The translations under genes and the position numbers were made by a program. The notes below the pieces were generated by a model. That model saw nothing but the letters and a program-made list of their open reading frames with translations. It ran no database searches and was not told the DNA's origin. Shown here one piece after another: positions 1 to 11,700 of a DNA stretch of 64,000 nucleotides. Numbering within the stretch: position 1 is the stretch's first letter; the number at the start of each line of letters is the position of its first letter. The stretch spans positions 9,285,280 to 9,349,279 of the forward strand of contig CM034547.1 in the NCBI GenBank assembly GCA_020055645.1, in the 5' to 3' direction. The stretch comes from Tomocerus qinae. Taxonomy: Eukaryota; Arthropoda; Collembola; Entomobryomorpha; Tomoceridae.

Positions 1-3000
1 GGAAGAAAGAAATTGAAGCACAAAAAATATGGGGATGAATGTTCTACTGTTCTAAGTTGTACTTAAGTACATTAGGACAGACTACTGGAAGCTCCATGTA
101 ACTGTACTGTTCTTTTGCTCTAGTTTCCCCGTTTTGTTCAAGTTTCTGTTCCCAACTTTGTCTTTTCTTACACTTACTGATAGCCTTCGCATAGAGATAG
201 ATCTGGATTCAGCTATTATGTATGGGATGAGTTGCATATAGAAATTATGCTATCTTTTCTACGTAGTTTCACTTACGTTCAAATAGAGAGAAAGTTAAGA
301 AAGTAATGTTACGTTATGTATAATAGAGAAAAGGCTTAGTTACATTAGGTTAGACACTAAACTTAAGGCTTGTTTTGCTTGGTTGGACAAAACAGAAGAG
401 ATAGGGATCAAAGTGAGAGAATCTATCCCATAAGTGAGCGAAACTAACTAATTTAATGCAATGTAATATACGCAAGTAACTCCAATCTAACTATTGTTGT
501 GATGTGATTCTTTCTATGATTCCTTTAATTTAGATCTATGGTACGACCAGGAGGAAATTTATTAGTAACTCAACTTACGTAGTAGTACTGGAATGGTGTA
601 ATTTTTCGGCGAACTTACAAGTTACAATATACCCATGCACTTTTACAACCAAATTATATTCGGATTGCTTTATAAGTCTTGGGGAAACGTGTACGGTTGA
701 AGTTAACTGGAGTTCAGCAAGTAAGTAACAAAGAGTGTCTTCTCCTAAGTTTTTTTCTTCTTTTTGTCCCTTCATACATAAATGCACTCACAACATTCAC
801 AGTTAGCAATATAGTCACCGAACGGGGATTCCTTTCTCTGTAATAAGTCTCTGTTCAACATTCAACTTTTTCAAATGGAATTAATGAGTCTAATGCAAGA
901 TTTAGTTTATTTGGGTCTTCTTCTTTCCCATCCTAGTAGAAGTAAAATGCATTCATGAATGACCTTTTCTATTTTAATACGGCCATAATAAATCCAATTT
1001 GTCGCAACTTTGTTCACTACATCCTTTCCTCTTACACTATTCCACACTCCCTATTCATATCCAGAAACGAAAAGGCTACAGATTTAACTTTTGTTGTTTG
1101 ATGGCAAGAATTGTTAAGTTTCCACTACTACGCTATAACTGTGGCTCTTTTCTCCTATCTCAATCTTGCTCACTTTCACCATTACTACAATTTGAATGCT
1201 GCAAACACTGTCCGTTCACTTTTCACGATTTTTAACAGAATATCACAATAGCCAAGAATTTTAGACGTTCCCGCGCCATAGAAAATCACTGTTGTACCAC
1301 GTTCCATTTTCAAACTGGTTAACTATCAGTGCGGATTGAGAAAATTGCAAGGTTATGTCGACTGGCGGGAGAAATTAGACTGACTAATGAGATGTTAAGC
1401 AGTTTTGTCAGAGTTGTCGGTTATTATCGAAGAAGAAAAGAAGCTATCTGGAATTATATCAGTATGGAAAGCATCTTTCAACAACAAGTGCGGGGTGTTG
1501 CTTTCAAAGTTGGCATTACTAGAGTAACTCTACAGTTGGACTTTAATAGGTAATATTATTTTGACTACCCTGTATAATGTTTTTGTCCAAATCTTAAGAA
1601 TGGCCAGGAAAAAGAGCTGCTGAAAGACACTTTATGGGCCAAATCACCCTTTCACTACGTCCATTTCCCTACTTAACTCAGCCAAGTTTTTCCTCACAGA
1701 TGCTGTAAACATGCTTTGCATTACATTACTTTACATTGGAGTCGTAAAGCCAAGTTTAGCCAAGTCAACTGAACTGAACCGAATTCAAGTAAGTAAAGTG
1801 AGCCCTTCTCTGTTTTTCTCCGTAACAAACAAGAAAACGAAACTAGCCTGGCTGGTTCGTCTTGTCTTATGCTCTTGTTCCCTATCTGCCATACTTTTAC
1901 TTGACTAACTTGACTAAATAGCTTTCTCTCTCGCATACAAAACATTCTTCTCCATTTCGAATGCACCCTACGACTTTCTATCTGTAATTTCTCTCATTTG
2001 AAACTTTACAGGCTTTTCTACAACCAGTCAAAATGTTTTTGACTCTCTCCGAGCGGCAACAAGGAAAAGTTAAAAAATCATCCAAGCAAATAAAACGAAA
2101 AATGCTGTCCTCCCTGAAGTCAAGTTAAAGAAAACCATATAAAAAGCTAAACCCAGAAGGGACGATCAAACTAGGCACTTACATTTTTGTGTCAACTTCT
2201 CTCTGAACAAATTCAGTCTTTTTCTCTTGGGTAAGCTAATTGTGTGTTTGTTATTTGCATGCCGAGTCAGAATGTAAGTTGTAAGTAGAACCTACTGTCT
2301 ACGTACTACATACTACGTGACTTTCTACAGAACTGTAAATATTCTAGTTGTACTATTGGTTTTTTTAATTTGCCTACCACGTGCAGATACATATTGTCAT
2401 AGTATACTAGCTAGTACATGTACATTATTCAAACTACTATTCCATGGATTCAAGACTATTTTCCTATACCTTACAAAGTGAAATTAAATAGGGATGCATT
2501 GTAACTGCAACTATTTATTTTTCCAGTAGCAGTATAGTTATTATGGCAAAAATCTCCTCATAAAATATTAAGATTTTCTGGCCATTGGTTCTAGGAATAT
2601 TATACAGAGAAAGGCCTGACCCTAGCCAAACCACATCATTCATTCCGCTCTCTTATTATCATCCTTTTAGTACACCTCAAGTATAATGTCACATCAGACA
2701 CCTGACAAATAAGAATTATAATGAAGAATAAGTATGCTCTATAAAAGCAAAGTCGCAGTTTGTGTGAGAAGAGCTCAATGTGCAAAATACTTTTGATAGG
2801 TATACCTTGGGTAACACATGAAGTGTTCTTTTATATTTGCAAAGGAAAATAAGAGAAGGGATGAAAGGCAGTGGTTCGGAAGGCAACAATGCCATTTCTA
2901 TTATGAAGTATTTATGTAGACATGAGTGTGAGTAATAATGCAAGGCAATGTAAAGAAAGGAATGTCTAGGTATTTACTTTACTAAAGGTGCTCGGTTAAA

Positions 3001-3040
3001 TTCAGAATATAAAAGGAGGTAACAAGTAATATCATTACAT

Positions 3041-3094
3041 TGCCAGGCTATTACCAATAGTCGGATTGGGGTGTAATAGTGTCATAGCCTGGCA
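3041..3094. repeat. Imperfect hairpin with 11-bp perfect arms
   Basis: TGCCAGGCTAT (3041-3051) is exactly inverted as ATAGCCTGGCA (3084-3094). Inside lie further complementary pieces: TATTAC with GTAATA, and CCAAT with ATTGG. The whole 54 bases can fold as one bulged hairpin. Flanks do not extend the stem. It is too short for a MITE with clear ends, and one 11-bp inverted repeat at this spacing is near chance expectation for a window this size. Confidence 0.5.
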
Positions 3095-5474
3095 CAACTC
3101 CTTTCATCCGAGTATGTTGTAATAATAATAACCTGGGTGACATAACTGACGTGACATCAAAGAAGACTCTTTGTACTCGGGCTCTTTGGCCAACATGAGT
3201 TAACATTTAAGAATCTGCTTCGTTTCCTATAAATGGAGAGGGGCGCTCTCGCTACTTCTTTTCCCTAGGATTTTCTCAAGTTTTCTGTTGACTTTCTTTG
3301 CCCTCGTCTACTTTTCCACTCTTCTTATGAATATAATATTACTTTGAGTTCTGTTCTGCCATTCCACACTTTTCTAGTGAACTACACATACTACGTGCCT
3401 ACATATTTAAGTGCGGATATTTTGTTGTTGTATTGTGCTATGATATGCTAACGTTCGGGTGCATTATAGGTTTGACTATTTGCCACAAAGTAGAAAAGTA
3501 AAATAAGTGAAGGAAAGAAGCAGAATCATATCTTTCGAAGGTATCATTTCATTCTGACGCAATAAATAGTAGAGAAACTCGAGAGAAAAGTAAAGAGAAA
3601 CTTCTTACGTACCAATACATGTGTAAATTCAGGCAAGGAAAGGAAACTACTTTGACAAGTTTAAACTCGCATTCAAGACATTCAAAAATAATACATGCCT
3701 AAATCTGCATACACAATTCATCAGGAATTACTACCCCTTAAATTACAAATGCTTCACCCACGAAAATTGTCAAAATACTAGAGAATAATAGTTTTTAGCA
3801 TACTATAAAGATACGATAAATAAAATGTTATATTTACAGGTAGGTTTTACTAATCGTATGTTTTTTCACATCATTTCAGCTCAAGCCTGTTGATATCTAT
3901 GTTGTATAGATAGTTTTGTTGCAGGATCCGCTAAAGCGGACGGAAACTTGTATTATAAATATATTAAGGGGAACTTCTCCCTACCTCTCTGTTATGCTAT
4001 GTGTAAATTCTAAAGAGAGAAAGTTATCTTGAGAAAATGCATAGAAAATGAAGACGGTTTACAGATATAAAGGATGGCTACGGTTCTTGTGTGCAAAAAG
4101 TGTTTTGGGATTTCCCTTCAAAGTTAATATGTTCTCTTTAGAATGAAGAAACTTGTGGGTTCTTGTTCTTCCTTTGCTTTTGCCTCCACATTTACATTTA
4201 CTTTAGCGTTTGGGCTGCCATGACATGCCATGGCCTGTACTGTAGTAGGTATTGTGTTTTCTATTGTCCTATTATGTCTATATGTACACTTTACAGGGTA
4301 TACTTTATGTTGAAACAAGTGTAAATTCTACCTCACCACTGAATTGAGAAACTTACAATACAAGTGAAGAAAGGCAAAGGGAAGCAGGCGGTTCTGTTGC
4401 ATTTGCATGGCTGGTGTACTGCACTATGCCATTGTATTTCCTTGCTTTGACTTGACTTACGTTAGCTAACCTCTATTTTCCTCTATTCTCTCATCTTCTG
4501 TTTGTATAAACTGCTAACTATAAACCATAGGCTCTTGAGTTGTGAATTTAGCTTTAGTTTTCTTAAGAAAAGATTTCCCTCCTAGTACCCTTCAAGAGAC
4601 ACAGTAACCTGCACTATATGCCATCACTACAGACTATGCTATAAAATACCTACCATACCACCTCAATCCGGCTCACGTCCAATGTTCGTTACTACAACAG
4701 TATCTGTACATTATGAAATAAGTAAGCAAGATCAATACAAATACTACTACGTACCTACTTTACTACACAGGGTTCTTAATATTCTTTTCGGGTTTCTATG
4801 AAATAAGAAATGTCTTTTGAATTATTTAGTTGTAGGGAGCTAGAACAGAAACTGTTTCCCCATGCAAAACATGGATGATGCACTACACAACATTTAAACA
4901 AGTTCTTCGTAGTTTAGAGGGAGTTAGGAATATATTGTCTACATATAAATAGGAATTTTTCTACTCTTCTATGAAAAAGTGCTATTGTATTTTATCATCT
5001 TGAAGAAATGTTACACTTGCATCCTGTCTTTGAGATATAAACCCTAATATGTAAACCAACTAAATTGAGCTCCCTTTAAACTCCGGTTTAAAGCATATTG
5101 TACTCTACACAACACACACCAAGTACTACTATTACAGTAATGTACTTATACTATGCTCAAGACGCAGTTACTGCTACTAGTATAGTGAAAAAGAAACCGA
5201 TTTCGTTTAGTCTACTGATACTGAAGTACATAACTGTAGCCTATCTACCGTAAATTTCGTAATAGCGTCTTGTTTCTGTTGAAATACCACATGCCACTCT
5301 GATGCCACCTCAAATGACTGTAGATTTAGCTCATAGTAGAACAGATTATATTTTACATAACAAAAAAGCTTTTAAATAAAAAACATATTGGCTGTAGCTT
5401 CACACAATTATCTGTTTCATCTAGTTTCATCTACAACAAAGAAACAAAAAGTGGACGAGTTTTCGTTTAAAAGT

Positions 5475-5507
5475 TGGCATAAGGTATGGGCATAGGGCAT
5501 AGGGCAC
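5475..5507. repeat. GGGCATA mini tandem repeat
   Basis: About four imperfect copies of a 7-base unit (GGCATAA, GGTATG, GGCATAG, GGCATAG) ending GGCAC. A small local expansion with no evident function. Confidence 0.5.
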
Positions 5508-7118
5508 ACCTAGGAAATGTCAATTTTCGTTTTTCATTTCCAATTGCTGTTTTTCCATTGGATTTGAACATTTAATGTAAAAATAGGACTGATGATTTCA
5601 GGATTAAATACGGTATTTTGTCACGTGGCAGGATAAATGTGTATAGTTTGGTATATGTGGATAGAATGTATAGCCAGAGTTTGGTTGCCTGTTGGTTGTG
5701 AAGGAACAACAGAGTCTCCTCTTCAATTTACAGAATAATTTGCATAATGAGGACTCGGCTAACGAGACCACATTTATTCAAGATGCATTAAAACAGGAAG
5801 GAATCTCTAGAGTCCGCCTTTCCCCTTTCCTATTCTGACGATTCTAAGCGATACGATACATACGATAGTTTCTTTATAATGCAAAACTCAAAGGAGAATG
5901 ATGAGACTGCTTTCCTTTCGTTTGGTTTGCACGACCAGAGCAAAGGACTGACTATCTTTGCCAGAGACTTGACTAGTTTCTGTTATAAACGTTGGTTGGG
6001 TTCTATTTACTGTATGGAATATTATGTGTGTAGAGTGTAGATACATACTCCCTAAGTACAAGCAACATTACATCATTACTGTCTATGTTATATTTATTTT
6101 TGCTATTAGAGTAAAGACATATAATGTAGATTGTGCTGAGTTGATGGCTTTGCATTAGCAGTGGTTATGCATTGTAGACTAGACACTGTCTGCGTGTAAG
6201 GACATATATATTAGGACAAAATTATATTACATGCAAGTAGAGTAATATAACAGAAGAATTGAAAGAGATGAGTGTGACTGATATTATGACTTTAACTTTA
6301 GCCCTGAGAAATTTACATAATGTCTAACTGAATGAGTGTGGTGGTGGTGGCTGGGTTTTCCTTAGTATCTAACGTATTAAAACAATGTTCACTATTGTAT
6401 GTACAGAAATTTAGGTGATTTGAGTCTGCCGTAGGTATAGAGTATCCGTTATGTTATAAAATAACGAGTCTCGTTATTATTATGATGAAAAGCAAGCTGC
6501 ATAGTTTGTGGTATAGAGTAAACGAGAACAAAGATATATGTGTAGTAAAAGTAAATGCATTTGATGTGTTTCGCCTCTATTTGTTTTAGCAGTATGGAAA
6601 GCAACATGTTCTTTGTCCTATTTAAAATGCTGCCTAAATTGCAAAACAGGACCAAATTAGTCCACATTACTATCTTTGAATAGGTTATGCCGAAGTTTAG
6701 AATTATATCCTTATAAGCTATTATAGAAAGTATACGTATAAAACTTTCTTCTTAATGCTATTCCATTTTCGTTGTATATAAAGGAGTAATTTACATGATA
6801 ACATTACGGCTAAAGCTACCACAGTTTATTCTAAGGAATACAAATGCTAATGGCATAAAATATGTCTGCGTTCTTTAGCTACGGAGTTTAGTAGTTTTGG
6901 ATTGGATAGCATAAACGGGATTCAAAGTTCTTTGTAGAGGAATATCCACAGGAAAATTTCACTAGGCCTGTACAGCATGGCCTTGAAACAACAAGTAACA
7001 TTCCAAAATGAATTGCAATGTGCTACTAGGATGTCTGTACCTTAGGAAGGATAGGCTGGGAATATTATTTATAACATCAATGCAAGTACAGTGAGCAGTT
7101 ACTTTTTATACTGCCCTT

Positions 7119-7166
7119 AACTATTTATGTATGTAATGCATACAATTCGTATGCAAATAAATAGTT
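7119..7166. repeat. Imperfect hairpin, 10-bp outer and 7-bp inner stems
   Basis: AACTATTTAT (7119-7128) pairs with ATAAATAGTT (7157-7166). TGCATAC (7137-7143) pairs with GTATGCA (7149-7155) around a five-base loop. The two stems are separated by an 8-base bulge on one side and one base on the other. The right arm also contains ATGCAAAT, the POU octamer. It could be a cruciform-prone element or coincidence. Confidence 0.5.
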
Positions 7167-8021
7167 GTGCGTACTTTTACGTACGGTTAGTAAAGGATCT
7201 TTTTCTGTTGATCTCAGTAAACTAGAGAGATAAGCAACATGGGAATATTAAAGTCGTAAAAGGAAAAGTGCAGGAGCCACCAGGATGGGCTGGAGTGAAC
7301 TGTAGCGTCATCGGACCTGTAGCATCTTGTCTTGTTGTGTGTATTGTCTTGTCTCACTGCGAAACATATCTACTCCTTTTCTTTTAGATCACTATGTTAG
7401 CTAAGGATAAGGATAGATCCTGAAATTGATTTTTTGACGACATTACGATACACTGCGATATGTTACTTTACGTTACATTGGATCACAGAGCCTGTTTGCT
7501 GATGATGAAACAAGTGGAGCGATATGAAGGGAAAAGTCATTCGACAGGAAAATGCACGACCAAAGTTTCTGTTTCGTCTTTTTTTACTTCCATTCTCCTA
7601 CCAAACTCACAAACTCACAATCAAATCAGCTTTTTCTACCTCTTTCTTTTCTTTTCTGCAACTCTCAAACTCAAACTACTGGTTGAGTTTTTGTCGTTAT
7701 ACTATATTTTCAAAAACTGCAACCGTTATAGTAGAAACTAGCACAAACCACATGATACCAAGGTAAGCAAGATAAAACTCCAACACGTTAGTTATTTTTC
7801 TATCTACATTTCCACATTTCACCACCAGTGTTTTCAGTTCCTGACTTCAATATATGCTGTCACAATCACGATCTTAGTTTATCACACACAGGTCCATGCC
7901 AGGGAAAGGAAAACAGATATTTTCCTTTTTCATTTGTTACAAATAACTATTTAGAGATTTTTTTGTTTTCAATGAACTGTATTACTAAACTAAACTTGTA
8001 TTTAAATATAAAAAATTTTTT

Positions 8022-8561
8022 GCTGCAGATCAGACAAAAATGTTTATCAACTCGTTAATTATATCTGTACTAGACTATTGTTTACCAATATGGGGAAAAG
8101 TGAGTGCCACTAAGCTAAGTAAAATTGATGGAATTATAACAAAATTAGCTAAATGCATCTCAGGTAAATATGTTTTACGAAATTCAGAACAACTGAATGA
8201 TGCACTAGAAATGTCAAATTTAATGACAGTTAAGGAAAAGTGTAATTTAAACACTTTGCTATTTATATATAAGCATGTAATTTCTGAACAGTCTGCTCTA
8301 AAGAATGAAATAAATATAGACTATGTAAAGCAGGATACTAGTAATATTTCAAGAGCACTACGTAGTTCGTATAATCTGGTGATTCCTAAATTAAAAACTG
8401 AATATGGTCGAAAAGGTTTCCATTACAGAAGTGCCTATATGTGGAACCTATTACCTAATAATATACAGAAAAGTGAAACGTACACTATATTTGATAAACA
8501 AATAAGACAACATATTGTAAGCAATCGACATGCAGCAAAATCAAACTATTACAATTTATAA
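8022..8561 (+). pseudogene. Reverse transcriptase C-terminal fragment (about 179 residues)
   Basis: Open frame through 8561 with the hallmark tail of LINE reverse transcriptases: FINSLIISVLDYCLPIWG near the start, matching the family pattern (hydrophobic)-NSLI-x-x-x-LDYC-x-x-x-WG. Near the end it has the pattern R-SAYMWNLLPNNIQ followed by FDKQIRQHI, the usual C-terminal block. The endonuclease and the YxDD catalytic core are absent, so it cannot act alone. The in-frame ATG at 8040 is not a real start; the frame only makes sense as the end of a much longer ORF2. No stops or shifts disrupt the remnant. Confidence 0.8.
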
Positions 8562-8758
8562 TGCTAAAACTTGCATAATTAATGCCTATTGTTAAATTCA
8601 CTGACTAAATGAACCACTATGTTAAGCTATATTTCTAAGTAATATTATATGAGTAAGTAATTAAGTATTTTTTTTAATAATCAGTAGTATAGTGACAACG
8701 ATGGGAGAAAACTTTTATAATCCTGTATTGTAACGGTTATTCAATTTTGTCAATAAAA

Positions 8759-8775
8759 CCATACCATACCATACC
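8759..8775 (+). repeat. CCATA tandem tail of the LINE
   Basis: Three CCATA units plus CC, following AATAAAA. It marks the 3' end of the LINE insertion; the sequence after it (tagacggtt...) is host DNA. Confidence 0.75.
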
Positions 8776-11700
8776 TAGACGGTTACTTCTCACCTGTAAT
8801 GATAAGTACCTGGGCTCTTTCCGCCTTACTGTTCATTGTGATAAAGAGGTCATTTTCATTCAAAGATCTTACTAACTTAGATCTTACATTTCTACTGGAA
8901 CACGTTACCGAACTGACACCTACTTATTAAGGCACTGTATTTAATGTGATCATAGTCTCTTTGGCAGATTAATATGTATTGTTATCCAAGAATCCAATCA
9001 TTAAAAGTAGGTATACTATTGTAATGATGAGATTCGCTCTTAATGTGGTTATGAGATCTGTATCAATTTACAGTTGCACATATTACATTACATTATATTA
9101 TTTAAATGAGTGACAAAAATCGATGCATGTTTAGCCTTTTGATGTAATTGGTGTATGTTATAATATTTTAGTTATAATATAGAACTATGGTTGAAAATCA
9201 CAGTTTTGGACATTCGCCCGTAAGGAATATTTTATTATGATTGTACTTTTTGCACACTAAATCGTTGCGGCTGACAATTACACTACAATATTTGTACTTC
9301 TGGTATTGACGTGGTTGCATATAAATGGTAAGTCTCTAAGGAATGTGAAAAATATTACTAGCCTGATTACGTCAACGTAAAAAGATAGATCTAAATGTCT
9401 ATGTACCAATGTGGACTACTGTGTTTGTAAAGTATAAGGACCTTATATTGATGCGTATATTGAATAGGAAGGAGTATCTCCAAATAGGTGCTATTAGTAG
9501 TGCATAGTTTGAGGATTTACAAGGTTTCCTTAAGGTAGTAAGAAGTAGTGTATCTTAAGAGTGAATTCTAGCAATAAGAAATCGAGTTTAGGTTCTGGCA
9601 TCTTCGTCGTCCCTTGTTCTCGTTAAATTGTGCAAGAAGCGTGGAGAAAGTGTAGTAAGTAGAGAGAGAAGTCGGAAGGAAGGAAGCCGGTGGGAAGGTG
9701 AAACTTGGCCAATCTATGTAATTTATGTATGTAGAGAGGCTCCTTGATCATAGCGTTGCATTACATTTAAGATGTGTACTTCATAGCAGTATGGACATAC
9801 TTATATATTATATCTATGCTGTATTTCTGTATACCCTATCAGGGTCTAAAGCATCTTATAGTGTTCAGTGTTCGTGTTCATGCAAGTTTAGAAGAGTCGA
9901 CTGTGTGTAAGGAATTTCATGTAGCAGTCATCATATAATATAAGTCAAGTCATTGTTAAATGGTTGTTTCTCTCACCTTCTCTCATAGACAATATATAGA
10001 TAATATTATGCAGAAGAGGCGAATAGCAAATTGCTTCTGAACTTTGTAGGAACTTAAGTTTTTGCAGGGTGAAAATATGACGCTAAAACAAAACAAGGGA
10101 AAGAAAGTAAGCATAACGAAGGAAATGCACGCATCCTCGTAAGATTACATCCCACCATACCATAATGCTACAAGACATACCTACATGCAAATGTTATCCG
10201 AGAAAGGGACAAATACATACTACTACATGGTACCAAAGGAAAAGGAAGAAATAAATGTATGTGCATAAGTAATGCACAATATAGTACTATACTTATATGT
10301 ATATATAATGCTAGTGTATAGCATAATATGGATGCTATAATATTGTAATGTAAAGCAGGTTGTGCAATGTAAAACTAAAAGAGTTGAGTTTGGCTTGGTT
10401 TCCTTTCGTTTGGCAGTGCAATGTTATTATGTGCTATGCTATGTGCTTCTAGTTTCGTTTAGCTGTCTTAAGACTTGGTCGGGTGTTGGAATAAATATGC
10501 AAAATAAAATGAGGCTTCATCTCGCAAAATACAAGCCTCAAGGGTGTCCTAAAATATACGAGCCATATCCCAGACAAGACAACTACAGAATATGCTATAA
10601 CTGGGCAATGTAAGTCATATACATGGGAATCGTATGTATATCAAACAGAATAGGTTAGGTTAGGTAGTAAATACGCTTCTTTCCCTTCTTGGAGCGCATC
10701 CGATTCTTTGTAGAGTTGAAAACAGAAGAGCTTCTACTTACTAAATGTTCTATCTTCTGCTGTATCAGTCACTATATTTACTTAAGCGTATATAATGTAA
10801 TATGCTCATCTTCAGTTCGGTTCAGCAATGCAATGGAGGGGTGAAATAAATCATCGTTATCGGAGCCAGGCTCTCCCATCATTTGTTGGCAATGGAATTA
10901 CTTCATGATAACATCACACAGAAATATAAAAAAGACTATCAAATGTTGTCTTTAGAAGAGAGCAGTCATTTATGGCCGAGTGGAGAAAAATATCATAAAG
11001 ACCCATTGATGGGAACTATGTTCGTAGGTATCAAATATGATTTTCCAGAATCTACGACAGATATGAAAAATAAAATGTACACTATAGGTCATGTTTATTT
11101 TTTCTGAGTGAAATGTGCTACCCACTTAATAATCGTATGGAACATAGAACCCAGAAACCCCGAATTGGAACATGACCATCTGAAATGGAATAATAGGTTT
11201 AGTCATCTTCAGATGGATTTAATTTTCTATAGCGATTTAACAACTCCTGCGTATTATTATGTCGCTTGGCAAGACTATTGGATCTTTAATAGTCTTTGCA
11301 AAAATAAAATATTTTCATGACTATGGCAAATTGAATAAGTTTTTTAATATCACTCAAATGGTCCGAAAATATATTAGTTGTGATGCATTGCATGCTAGTA
11401 TAGTCCACTCTTATGTTAAGTATTTTGCATTTGTTACAGCCATTTTGGATTTACAAACCACATTACATTGTCTTTAGATGCCAGATGCCATAATAATAAA
11501 AGTTTTTACTGAATATCATGGTTTTTATGTTATATAATCTCAAATGCTCATGACTCATGATTCATGGAACCCATAATTGATTTTCGTCTAGCGCCATATC
11601 AACATTTCCCAGCTAATGTACTTAGTCAATGTGTATTATTACAATAATATATGGTGCAATTTGTGTCTGTAATTGTGTGTGTATACAAAATTAACAAGTA

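Larger units (their letters stand above)
1..8021. other. Intergenic, no recognisable gene
   Basis: AT-rich non-coding DNA. Open frames are short (up to 93 codons at 7460-7741) and none resembles a known protein. It contains two imperfect hairpins (3041-3094 and 7119-7166), a 14-base palindrome TCCGCTAAAGCGGA at 3927-3940, a GGGCATA mini-repeat near 5480-5507, and a 15-base match to the miR-14 start at 2213-2227. Confidence 0.6.
8022..8775 (+). mobile_element. 5'-truncated non-LTR retrotransposon (LINE, CR1/L2/Jockey-like group)
   Basis: A LINE 3' fragment of roughly 750 bp: the C-terminal end of the reverse-transcriptase ORF, a 3' UTR of about 195 bases, an AATAAA at 8752-8757 and a short tandem CCATA tail (8759-8775). 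The left edge is set by loss of protein similarity; an in-frame stop lies at 7986-7988 and no RT palm motifs precede it. Ending in a short tandem repeat instead of poly(A) is typical of CR1/L2-type and related elements. Severe 5' truncation is the usual result of target-primed reverse transcription. The remaining frame is unbroken, suggesting a fairly recent insertion. I could not identify flanking target-site duplications by eye. The clade is uncertain. Confidence 0.8.

Noticed and set aside
8040-8561. A stand-alone 173-residue gene starting at the ATG at 8040
   Set aside because: The content is the C-terminal end of a LINE reverse transcriptase and the ATG is internal to that protein.
10883-11320. 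Two abutting plus-strand frames (74 and 70 codons)
   Set aside because: No motif in either; the juxtaposition gives no recognisable protein, so it is not called as a gene.
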